Source: Spiroplasma phoeniceum P40
Lineage (GTDB): Bacteria > Bacillota_I > Bacilli_A > Mycoplasmatales > Mycoplasmataceae
Assembly (NCBI RefSeq): GCF_003339775.1
Contig: NZ_CP031088.1
Span: 1,364,001 to 1,428,000 of the forward strand
Length of the DNA: 64,000 nucleotides
Direction: 5' to 3'
Shown: positions 9,982 through 19,508 of the stretch, piece by piece
How the letters are laid out: the number at the start of each line of letters is the position of its first letter
Position numbering within the stretch: position 1 is the stretch's first letter
Translations under genes and position numbers: made by a program
Notes under the pieces: generated by a model
Database searches by the model: none
Told to the model about the DNA's origin: nothing
What the model saw: only the letters and a program-made list of their open reading frames with translations

Positions 9982-10635
9982 TTATTCATTTTCTTCTACT
10001 GTAATTACTTTTTCAGCAAGAGCATGGGCCATTCGAAATGGTTTATTATGACCAGGTAACACATGTCATTTTGCATCTAAATTAGTAATGCGACGTAATT
10101 CAGTAATAAAGTAATTATCATTACACATAACTCCGGTATAACCAGGACTTGTTTTATCAGGCATTAAACTAGCACCAGTTGTCACTAAATTTAGCGCTTT
10201 AATTCTTAACATTTGAGTTCCTGCGGTATGACCAGGAATATGAAAAACTTCAATGTGATAACCAATTTCTTCAACAACAGTATCACCAATTAAAGCAACA
10301 ATATTTGTTAATGGATAATTAATTCCTGGACCTAAAATTGCACCTGTCTCATCGTCAACCTTATGTTGCGACAATAATCGTAAATCAATTTTTTGAATAT
10401 AAATTTTTAAATCTGGATATTCTTTTAAAACATTATCAAGGCCATCATAATGATCAATATGCCCATGTGTAATAAATAATGCTTTTAAGGTTATTTTTTT
10501 TTGTTTAATATATTCAATTGCTCTTCTTGTTGCATTTGATGCATCAATCATAATTGCCTCATTTTGATTATTAATAATTAAATAAACATTTTGGTTATCA
10601 TATGTTGCATCTACAAAGTTTTTCATTTTTGCCAT
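9982..10635 (-). CDS. MBL-fold metallo-hydrolase (glyoxalase II-like)
   Basis: This 217-aa protein carries the zinc motif THGHIDH at about residue 55, a further His in IPGHTAGTQM (about 145) and the late LPGHN His. The family hydrolyses thioesters such as hydroxyacylglutathione; mollicute members probably act on other thioesters. Length is typical. It starts after GGAGAAAAACTT, and the next upstream gene on the same strand (10662) ends 26 bases before it, so they probably form one operon. Confidence 0.85.
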
Positions 10636-10661
10636 AAGTTTTTCTCCTTTATGAAAAAATT

Positions 10662-11357
10662 CTATTGATCTGCTGCGGTAAACTCTTCAATAAAATAAGA
10701 GTTTTTTTCAATATAATTTAATAAATCTTCAATTAAAAATAAAATGTCATTAATATTATCATGGTCAAATCCCTTAATTTTATTAATATTCATCATATAT
10801 AATTTTTGAATTAATTCATATAAGTCATCTCGATGAAGAATTCGATAACCAAATCAACGGGCAATTCCTAATGCTGCCCCTCCTAAAATATGACTTAAAA
10901 AAGGATTAATATTAGGATTCTCAAGATGTTCATCATGAAAAGTTGTTCGAATAAAATTGGTTTTAGTTATTTCCGAAATAATGGTTAATAATAAATTAGC
11001 ATAATCAGTAATAGCAATTATATTTTTCCCATAAGCTTGGATTTCATCATCAATTTTAACAAAAACATTCATAATCCCTTTATATAAAGCTTTGAAAGAA
11101 ACAACATCTTTTAAAGCAATATTAGGAATTAAATCTTGATAACGTTCAAAAGCAATTTTTGTTCCTCATACAGCAGTTGAATAAATACTTTCAAAAACTT
11201 CTTGCGATGGGCAATATCATTTAAAACGTAAAATAATTTTAGGATCAACAGTCTCAGTTTCTTCTGCTAAAACCTTTTGGGTCAAAGCCATTGCTGTTTT
11301 ATAATTTAAAGTTGCATCCTTTTTTGCTAATATTTTAATTAAATATTTTTTCTCCAT
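10662..11357 (-). CDS. Uncharacterised protein with a TetR-like C-terminal half
   Basis: This 231-aa, mostly helical, soluble protein has no membrane segment. The C-terminal region (SHILGGAALGIARWFG) resembles the ligand-domain end of TetR-type regulators, but I cannot see a convincing N-terminal helix-turn-helix. It is the first gene of a probable two-gene unit with the MBL hydrolase. A regulatory role is possible; the family is not recognised. Confidence 0.55.
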
Positions 11358-11485
11358 AAATTTTATATGATCCTTTTGCTTTCAATTAATATTATTATAA
11401 CATTTTTCCCTAAAAAAGTCTTATTAACAAAATAAAACACAATTTAAATTCCTTTAATACTAGACTTTTATTAATAACTCCAAAG

Positions 11486-11512
11486 AAAAAACTCTTTGAA
11501 AAGAGTTTTTAT
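11486..11512 (-). terminator. Terminator of the OB-fold gene
   Basis: Read on the minus strand, ACTCTTTTCAAAGAGT is followed by a run of U. Confidence 0.75.
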
Positions 11513-11539
11513 TGTTTTACTTTAAAATCAAAGAATGAA

Positions 11540-11863
11540 TTAATTAGTAAAAGCAAAATCACGAACACTATAACGAGTTTTACCAGTAAAATCATTAAAA
11601 TTCTTTTTATAAGTAATAGTAATTGCTGTAAAGCTTTCAAGATTAAATTCAGCATTTAATTTTTGTGCTAAATCATTTCATACTACACATTGCACTTCTT
11701 CACCATTATCTAAAACTCAAAATTCACATAAATCTCTTATTTGTCCATCTTTACTAGTAACTGTTTTTAATTGCGGTTGTTTTGATGCTAATAAAAACTT
11801 TTCATCGTTAATAAATTGTTCATTTTTTTTATTAAATCTGTGTTGTGGTTTATTATTATACAT
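11540..11863 (-). CDS. Small OB-fold (SSB-like) protein
   Basis: This 107-aa protein starts after AAAGGAGG. The core has the five-strand order of an OB fold: LKTVTSKDGQIRDLCEFWVL, EEVQCVVWNDLAQKL, then SFTAITITYKKN and TGKTRYSVRDFAF. The VVWNDLA step is typical of single-stranded-DNA-binding proteins (compare V.W...A in SSB). It is shorter than housekeeping SSB and lacks an acidic tail. It could be a second SSB or a phage-derived homologue. Monocistronic. Confidence 0.6.
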
Positions 11864-12009
11864 TCTTGCTGCCCTCCTTTCTTATTCAAATGAATATCTA
11901 AAATCATACTTTAAATTTTAAAAAGAAAAAAAGGAAGATTTATTATATTGTCATATGAACAACAATATTATATCATTAATTTTTTTTAAAGAGATTATTT
12001 TGTAAAAGA

Positions 12010-13428
12010 TTATCCATTTTCTTTGCTATTAATATTGTCTTTTTGCTTTTTAGGCTTTAATTTCTGAGCACATCATTTTTTAACATAGTAAAGTGGATAA
12101 CCACTTAACATGCCACCTAATACAAGTAAACAATTTCATAACTCTCACATATTATGGGTATTTTGTGCATAATAATACATTGCTAAGATTGAACCAATAA
12201 AAGTAATCAAACAAGAACTTAATGCTAAAATAACTAAGATAATAAAAAGTGGTTTTTGATATAATGGTTCATACTTTGAATCATTAATCCGTAAATAAAT
12301 TAAACTAAGCATTGTAATAAATTTTAAAACACTAACTGCTAAAATAAAATAATTTGTAACATTAAATAATGATGTTCATAAAATATAAATAACTGCTAAT
12401 ATAACTAAAAATAGCATTGCTAAGTATGGCATATTAGTTAGTTTTGTTGTTTTTTGAAAAAAAGCAAAAAAATCTTTTTCTTCACTCATTTTAAAAATCA
12501 ACCGCGAATGATAGACTAAAAATGAATTTAATGAACCAACAAAAATAAAAATTGCTAAAATAGAAAACAAATAATTCAAAACTGGTGGAATTTTTGGATT
12601 ATTCATAATAGCATAATATCAAACATTATTAAATCCATTCGGCCCGATTCATGCCTGCGGTTTATTAATTGTTAGTAAACCAATTGCTAAAATAATATAA
12701 AGAATTACAATCATAATTGTCGCAATAATCATTGCCCGGGGAATATTTTTACGAGGATTAATAACTTCTCCACTAACATAGGTAATTGCTTCCATACCAG
12801 AATAAGCAAACATCGTCATAGCTGTTGCTGGTAGCAATAAAAAGGAAGATAAATAAATTTGACTTAAATTTTTGTTAATTGTATCATCCGTAAAACTACT
12901 TGTATTACCATATACCATTGCAATAATTAATACTAATACAATCGGTAAACCCTTTAGTAAGGCAAAAATAATTTGTGAATACCCACTACTCTTTTTAATC
13001 AATAGTTGCATTAAAACTAAACCAAATAAAATCAAAATCCCAAACATTTTACCATATCATTGATTTTCTAATTTTAATAATGTCACAACAATATTCCCAA
13101 AAGCTAAACAAGCAGTTGCAACTGCTGTCGCACTAACAAATAACACCATAATTCATCCAAATCAAAATGAACAAGCATTCCATTTTGCTCGTTTAATTCA
13201 ATAATAACTTGTCCCATTTTCAGGATACGATGTTGCACCCTCGGATAATAATAACATTTCTGGTAAAACTAATAAGCCCCCTAAAATTCATGCAATAATA
13301 ATTAAAATTGGATTAAATTGTGCTTGAAAAGCAACTTGCCCAAACGAAACTAAAATTGAAGAACCCAATGTGGCTGAAATGGCTAAGGCTAAAATTTGTT
13401 AAAAGCCGTATTTTTTTTGTAATTTCAT
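12010..13428 (-). pseudogene. Amino acid permease (APC family) with a UAA at codon 10
   Basis: About 12 membrane segments and the APC signature are visible: LGSSILVSFGQVAFQ in helix 1, FAYSGMEAITYVSGEVINPRKNIPRA near residue 210, and the helix-8 region. After MKLQKKYGF the tenth codon is UAA where Trp is usual (UGA to UAA change); the remaining 462 codons are open. The ATG overlaps the UAA of the upstream hydrolase gene (UAAUG), so the two are coupled. Either the gene is dead or translation restarts at an in-frame UUG such as the one in ATLGSS. Confidence 0.8.
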
Positions 13429-14492
13429 TATTTTTTCCTTTCTTGTTGTATTAAAAATGTTTTAATTGCTGCTAAATAACTTTTATGACCTTTTGAAATT
13501 GCTTCAACATGTCCTAAATTTAATAATGATAGCAAATGACTTTGTCCTAATGGTTCTGATTTAATTTTCTGAGTATAAAATTCTTTACTCATAAAATAAG
13601 GGACAAAATCATCATTAGTACCATGAAAAATTAACATTGGTAAATTTTTTAATCGTTCTGTATGCTTTAATAAATCATAATGGCAAAGATTAAAACCAAG
13701 TTCTTGTTTAAATTTCTTTCTTAAACCAAAACTAATTAATCATCAACAACGCTGATAACGATATTGCATCACATACCGAAATTGTACTAATAAGTTACTA
13801 AACCCACAATCACTAATTGCTCATTTAATTAAAGCATTTTGGTATCCATGATCTAGTAAATATTTTGTTAAACAAGCCGCTCCCATACTATTTCCAATTA
13901 AGCCAATTTCATTGACAGTAAAATTATTTGTTATCAATGCAATAACATCATTTAAGTTTTCTGCATTTAAATAACCAATCCCACTATATTTTCCAGCGCT
14001 TAAACCGTGTGCAACACTATCAAATGTAAAAACATTATAACCTTTTTGATAAAAATAATAAACTTGTCGTAACGCTAAGTATTTGTTTTCTGTTCACCCA
14101 TGTAAACCAATTACTCACTTTTGAGAATGTGGATGTTGTAAATAAAGAGCACTAATGGATTCTTGTTGTTGGTTTAAAATTGTTACGGTTTTCATTTGTG
14201 TTTCTTCTATTGTGTTAAAACAAAAATTTAATTGCTTTAATTCTTTTGCAATAAGATCTTGATGATATGCTTCAAAACTATTAAAATCAAAACTTTTTGA
14301 ATTCATTGTTAACATCCCAGTTCGTTGATAATTTTGGGTAAAATTAAAAAAATCTCGCACATATTTTTTTGATCAAAAAATAATAATTGGAAATAATAAA
14401 ACAGTTAATAATATTCGTCATCAATTAAAACAAAATTGTCGATACCCATTAAGAATAATTTTTTTACTTGGTTTTTTTGTAACTACTTTCAT
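13428..14492 (-). CDS. Membrane-anchored alpha/beta hydrolase
   Basis: This 354-aa protein has an N-terminal hydrophobic anchor (LLTVLLFPIIIFW). The catalytic elbow is GNSMGAA, the oxyanion region HGWTENK, the acid FHGTNDDFVP and the His GHVEAI near the C-terminus. The layout matches the S9/BAAT-like serine hydrolases common in mollicutes (esterase or lysophospholipase). The stop overlaps the start of the permease. The anchor suggests that it acts at the outer face of the membrane. Confidence 0.8.
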
Positions 14493-14605
14493 TTTTTCCC
14501 TTTCATCAATACAACAAGAATAATTCATTTAAGATGTTATTTTTTTACAAAAAACTTAATTAAAGTTTATTGGTAATTTGTATTAATAACCTTCATTCTA
14601 ACTCA

Positions 14606-15451
14606 CTACGATAAAAACATTTGTTCAATTACATTAGCAATACCGTCATGGTCATTATCATCAGTCACTAAATCAGCAATTGTTTTAACATCATCAGGAG
14701 CATTCCCCATTGCAACACCAATTCCAGCTCATTGTAACATTGCAACATCATTATGTTCATTCCCAAAAGCTAACACATTTTTTGGTGTTAATTGATACTT
14801 CGCACAAATTTTAGCAATTCCAGTTGCTTTATTAACATTACAACTAGTAATTTCTAACGATGAACGATCTCCACGAATTTCTTGGGAAATTTCAATCTTT
14901 CCTTGTCATTTTGTGACAAACCGATTAATATCAGGGGTATAACTACTAATATAAATTTTATTAACATTAATATTAAAATCAGCGGAATATAAACATGCTG
15001 TTACTTCATCTTTAACGGCAGCAAAACTTGCTAAATAACTTTTGGTTATTTTATCTTCAAATCCTTTACAATGTAAAATCATTTTATTAAATGAAGACTG
15101 ATCAGCATCAAACATAATTAATGTTTTTAAATCAAGTTTAATAACATCTAAATAAATATCTCGCAATAACTGTTGATTCAAAAAATCACAAAACAAAATT
15201 TCTTTTGTGGCATTATTTGTTACAACAGACCCATTTAAACTAACAGTAAAATCATTGCTATCAGTTAAACCTAACTTTGCGGCAATATCCTTGCATTGAT
15301 ATAAAGGGCGACCTGTTGCAATGACTAATTTAATATCTTTGCTAACTAATCCTTTTAAAACTTGCAAAGTACGTGGGGACATTTCCCCGTTAGAATTTAA
15401 AGCTGTTCCATCTAAGTCAACAGCAATTAATTTAATATCTGGCATAATCAT
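14606..15451 (-). CDS. Cof-type HAD phosphatase
   Basis: This 281-aa protein has motif I DLDGTAL with the nucleophile Asp, motif II VIATGRP, the Lys of motif III and motif IV FGNEHNDVAML. The Cof/YidA cap lies between. Members hydrolyse sugar phosphates, FMN or phospholipid-related phosphates. The ATG at 15451 is chosen because AGGAG lies four bases upstream; a second ATG six bases later is possible. Monocistronic. Confidence 0.85.
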
Positions 15452-15518
15452 TTTTCTCCTATATAACATAATTCTAATATATTTTATAAAAGTTCAAACA
15501 TTTATTTTTAAAATTTAA

Positions 15519-15612
15519 TTATGTAAAATGAAGTGCAAAAAATCTTTATTAATTAAATAATATAATAAAAATTACAAAAATCAACCATAAATTTAAAAAA
15601 ATTATAAATATT
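15519..15612. repeat. Plectrovirus terminal repeat, left border of the large provirus
   Basis: It begins AATTATGTAAAATGAAGTGC and is the inverted copy of about 2070-2158. Chromosomal sequence (upstream of the HAD gene) stops here. The border identity shows that the two insertions ended at the same viral position but lie in opposite orientation. Confidence 0.65.
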
Positions 15613-15688
15613 ATAAATACATATTTTATTATTTTAATGACATATTTTATAATTTAATATACATTTTTAAATATTTATTGTTTATATA

Positions 15689-16651
15689 TTATGCAAAAAA
15701 AATTTTTTTAGCACTTATTCAATTTAAACACGGTCGAATTTTATCATTTATAACATTAACTACTCAATTTATTTTTTGTTGACTAACATTATTAAAAACT
15801 GTTCCAGGAGGAAATCATTTTCTAAACTCACCATTCATATTTTCAATTAAAGGTTTTTGACTAGGTTTACAAGCATCACAAAAATATACTTGTGTTTCAG
15901 CAAATATTTCCATTCCTCTTCACTTAGTAAATTCTTTACCTCTATCTGTTATTATTCCTTTTATTTTTCCAATTAAATTATTATTTATAACAATATCTTT
16001 AATCTTTTTCTCAACTTCCATAGCAGTATGATTTTCTAATTTTATTGCAAAATATTTTTTACTTGATTGTTCTAATAAAACTAAAACAGCAGATTGATGG
16101 TCTTTACCAACTACTGTATCCATTTCAAATCCTCCAACATTAGAAACTTTATTTTCAATATCTCAAATTGACCTAAAATCAGTTAATTTACCACGATTAT
16201 CAGATTTTCCTTTTGTTTTATATTTTTTACCACGATGTCGCAAATTCTGTTTTAAAAAACCATAAAAACCTAAACGAATTCATTTATACAATGTTTTAAC
16301 ACAAACAGGAAATTTAACACCAAATTTTAAAAAATAACAATAAATAAATTCTCTCGGAGAATCACGATATTTATTAAGTCTAATTTTCATAAAATTAATC
16401 TGTTCTTCCGTAAATTTACATCTTTTATTATTCTTTTTTCTTTTATTATAATACATTTTATCTGACTTATAAGCACTATATTCATCAATATTTTTAAACT
16501 TCTTAATTTCCCGTAAAATAGTACTACAATGTCTATTCAAAAATTTAGAAATTACATAAATATTCTGTTTACCATTCTTTTTTAAAAACATTTTTGATAA
16601 TAATAATTGTTCTAATTTAACTTTATCCATAAAACTCAAATGACTATACAT
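15689..16651 (-). CDS. IS30-family transposase, intact
   Basis: This 320-aa frame has all expected parts: an N-terminal helix-turn-helix (ISKFLNRHCSTILREIKK), then the DDE core with Asp in FEMDTVVGK, Asp in GIITDRGKEF and Glu in PLIENMNGEFRKWFPPG, followed by KINWVVNVINDKIRPCLNW. SpV1-type viruses are known to carry an IS30-like ORF. Being complete, it may still move viral DNA. It is divergent from lipoprotein 1, sharing the AATTGATATA control region. A relic of the same family is at 51815-51973. Confidence 0.9.
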
Positions 16652-16768
16652 AAAACTTACATACCTTTCATTAACTTATAAAATTAATACTTAATACAAA
16701 ATAATTGATATATAATTGATATATGATAAAATCAATTATATATAAAACAATAAAAAGGAACAATCTAT
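16652..16768. promoter_or_regulatory. Divergent promoter with AATTGATATA repeats
   Basis: Overlapping repeats of AATTGATATA flank TGATAAAATC, a probable -10 zone for lipoprotein 1. An AAAAAGGAA ribosome site follows. The near-identical region at 18945-19060 precedes lipoprotein 2. Confidence 0.5.
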
Positions 16769-17218
16769 ATGAAAAAATGACTTAGCATAATAGGAGCAAT
16801 CGGATTAACCGCAACAAGCACAACAACATTAATCAGTTGTAAAAAAGAAAATAATAATAAAAACGAGGAAGATAATAAACCAAAACCATCATATAACGCA
16901 CAACAACCACCAAAAGATAGTAATTGAAAATTAATTGATAAAGATAATTTTGTAAAAGAAAATAATGAAAAAAATAATAAATGATATATTTTGATTGCTA
17001 AGCAAATGCAAAGTGATAATTTTTCTATTATAAAATTTAATTTTTCAAGTGAATTAATTTGAGTAATTGGACAATATGGAGGACATAGAATTAATAATTT
17101 TTGATATGTTTATATTAATTCACTATATCGTTGAGATGGTGATAATGAACCACAAATACCAACTATCGACAAAAACACCGGTGAAATTACTGACTGAAAA
17201 GAACAAAAAGGAACTTAA
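16769..17218 (+). CDS. Provirus lipoprotein 1 (constant leader, variable core)
   Basis: This 149-aa lipoprotein has a lipobox TTLISC with the modified Cys at residue 24, followed by a Lys/Asn-rich linker ending PPKDSNWKL. The core (about residues 62-130) then differs completely from lipoprotein 2, and the end returns to the shared PTIDKNTGEITDWKEQKGT. The same end motif occurs inside the viral attachment-type protein at 19509-21653. It is predicted to be anchored on the outer membrane face. It converges with and overlaps the lipoprotein 3 relic by four bases. Confidence 0.8.
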
Positions 17219-17526
17219 TTAATAACAATTTCAAAATAATATAAGGGTCATTTAGGTTGTGCTGGATTTGCTTTTCAATTAATAATTTTATAATTTGATC
17301 CATTTTTTCAAATTCCAATATAAATTTTATTATGATTTTTTTCTTCATCTTTATTATTGACTAATTTTCAATTACTATCTTTTGGTGCTTGTTGTGTTTT
17401 TGGTGTTAGTGTTGTCGGTTTATTTTCTTCATTATTATTTGGTTTTTCAGATTTTTCACAACTGATTAATGTTGTTGTGCTTGTTGCGGTTAATCCGGTT
17501 GCTCCTACTATTAATGATTTTATTGA
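17215..17526 (-). pseudogene. Provirus lipoprotein 3, start and first signal residues missing
   Basis: The frame reads SIKSLIVGATGLTATSTTTL then ISCEK and a linker ending APKDSNWKL, so it is a third family member, but no ATG, GTG or TTG exists between the upstream UAA and the signal. The core is a third, unrelated variant and it lacks the PTIDKNTGEITDW end. At its cut 5' end lies a short piece resembling the phage structural gene at 4652 (VPFDND). Probably untranslated. Confidence 0.65.
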
Positions 17527-17579
17527 TTATAATGAGTATATTAAATTAATAGTGCCTTTTGATAATGATATGTAGTATA

Positions 17580-17858
17580 CCACACACATTTTAAAGATTA
17601 CAAGAAAATAACAAAAATAATAAAAATATTTATTTATAATAAAAAAATATCATAAAATAAATAAATAAAAAATATAAAATTAAACACACTAAAAAATAAT
17701 TTATTAAATTTTAATTAATAAATACATATTTTATTATTTTAATAACATATTTTATTATTTTAATAACATATTTTATGAGTTAATTTACATATTATTAATT
17801 AATTAAAATATAATAAACTTATTTAGTTTAAACACAAAAACTTAATAATTTAAAATTA
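17580..17858. repeat. Non-coding viral repeat with tandem TAATAACATATTTTATTATT
   Basis: No gene is seen. The block is the inverted partner of 1884-2040 and includes the motif TAATAACATATTTTATTATT in two to three tandem copies (about 17715-17775), plus AACACACTAAAAAA, found also near 2020 and 52005. Confidence 0.55.
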
Positions 17859-18944
17859 TTAAATTAAACTTAAACTATTCAAAAAATTAAATGGTGTCTG
17901 AAAATTTAAAGACTTATGTACTCTTTCAACATTATAAAAATAATAATAATCATTTAATTTATTCTGTAAACTAACTGCATTTAATATTTTTTCTTCAAAT
18001 ACAAATAATTTAGTATAATTTTGATGAAATCTTTCAATCTTACCGTTTGACTGTGGAGAGCGAACTGGTGTTGTTTGATGCAAAATATTTTTATCTGTTA
18101 AAAATTGAGTAAAATTAGTCTTTTTAACACTAATTTTTTGATTATTACGATAATTATTAATAAATTCAGAACCGTTATCAGTTCTAATCCGTGTTATTAT
18201 AATACCAAATATATTTTTAAAATCACTAATTGCTTTTTTAACAGCATCAATAGCATTATCAGTACTTAATTTATCATAAACATATCCTAATGCTAATCTT
18301 GTTTTTTCATCAATAAAATCATAAACATAATACTTTTTATCAACTGAAAATTTACTTGGTACAAAATATTTAGCGCCCATCTGTAACAAACCTATTTCTT
18401 TAACTTCATATCTTAGATGTTGTTTTTTAATTTCTTTAATTTTATTTTTTATTTTTAATCATCTTTCATCTTTTTTAAGTCAACGAAAAAATGTTTTTAA
18501 ATTTTTTGGTGCTTTATTTTTTAATTCTTCTCCATGAATTCCTTTTTTTAAATTATAAAACAAAGATAAAACACCACCAGCATGTTTATTACAATATTCA
18601 AAATATAAATCACAAATAATTTTGCGAATATCATCACTATATTGATAATTAATATTATTAGGAATTGTTGACTTTAATAATAATTAAGCAAAATCATTAT
18701 TTTTATATGCAATTAAAATTTTATTCGCTCAATAATAAAAAGTTGAAAACTTATTTTTAAAATATTTTTTAATTAAATCTTTCAACAAAAAATTACCATT
18801 ATAATAATCATTACACAAATTAATATATGAAAATATTTTTTGTTTTATTCTTTTATAATATTTATTTTTATAATTTTTACTTAAAAAATTCTTTAATTTT
18901 GCTTGTAAATCAAACAAATTAAAATTATTAATAATATATTTCAT
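17859..18944 (-). pseudogene. DDE transposase, copy B: nonsense codon and first catalytic Asp lost
   Basis: This is the same gene as 795-1883 but lies on the other strand. It keeps frame where copy A slips, but has UAA where copy A has GAA (KNNDFA-stop-LLLK) at about codon 88, and reads LLQMGAKYF where copy A has LLQMDAKYF. The first Asp of the DDE triad is therefore Gly. RTDNGSEF and QSNGKIERFHQ are kept. Each copy thus has different lesions and neither should make active enzyme. Confidence 0.85.
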
Positions 18945-19060
18945 TAATTTACACCTACCATCAAAAATATATAAAATTAATATTTAATACGAATAATTGA
19001 TATATAATTGATATATGATAAAATCAATTATATATAAAAAAATAAAAAGGAGCAATATAT
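18945..19060. promoter_or_regulatory. Divergent promoter with AATTGATATA repeats
   Basis: Repeat block and TGATAAAATC as at 16690-16745, followed by AAAAAGGAG in front of lipoprotein 2. It is divergent from transposase copy B. Confidence 0.5.
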
Positions 19061-19498
19061 ATGAAAAAATGACTTAGCATAATAGGAGCAATCGGATTAA
19101 CCGCAACAAGCACAACAACACTAATAAGTTGTAAAAAAGAAAATAATAATAAAAACGAAGAAGATAATAAACCAAAACCATCATATAATCCACAACAACC
19201 TAATCCACAACAACCACCAAAAGATAGTAATTGAAAATTAATGAATAAAATTATTGATTTTTGAAATTTAACACCAAATAATAAATGATATATTTTACTT
19301 TTAAATAATTATGTATCAAATAATTGAAATATTATGAAAATACATTTAACAATAAATCCTCGTGATATTATATTTGAACCAAATAATCTTTTAAAAAGTG
19401 TTTATTTATGAGATGGGGATGGTAAACCCGAAACACCAACTATAGATAAAAACACTGGTGAAATTACTGACTGAAAAGAACAAAAAGGAACTAAATAA
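19061..19498 (+). CDS. Provirus lipoprotein 2, shares its core with the viral attachment protein
   Basis: This 145-aa lipoprotein has the same leader and lipobox (TTLISC) as lipoprotein 1, then a linker with a short NPQQP repeat. From NWKL to PTIDKNTGEITDW, DNA 19229-19476 matches 20857-21104 on the other strand at 246 of 248 bases by eye, in frame. The end is KEQKGTK. It faces the attachment gene tail to tail with 10 bases between stops. Predicted outer-surface lipoprotein; superinfection exclusion or decoy is inference. Confidence 0.8.
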
Positions 19499-19508
19499 CA
19501 GTTCCTTT

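Noticed and set aside
17357-17575. Plus-strand ORF with hydrophobic residues over lipoprotein 3
   Set aside because: It is the antisense shadow of the lipoprotein relic on the minus strand; only its last residues (VPFDND) resemble the phage structural gene.
17715-17775. Tandem TAATAACATATTTTATTATT as a CRISPR array
   Set aside because: Units touch without spacers and are low-complexity AT sequence, part of the viral repeat also found at 1884-2040.
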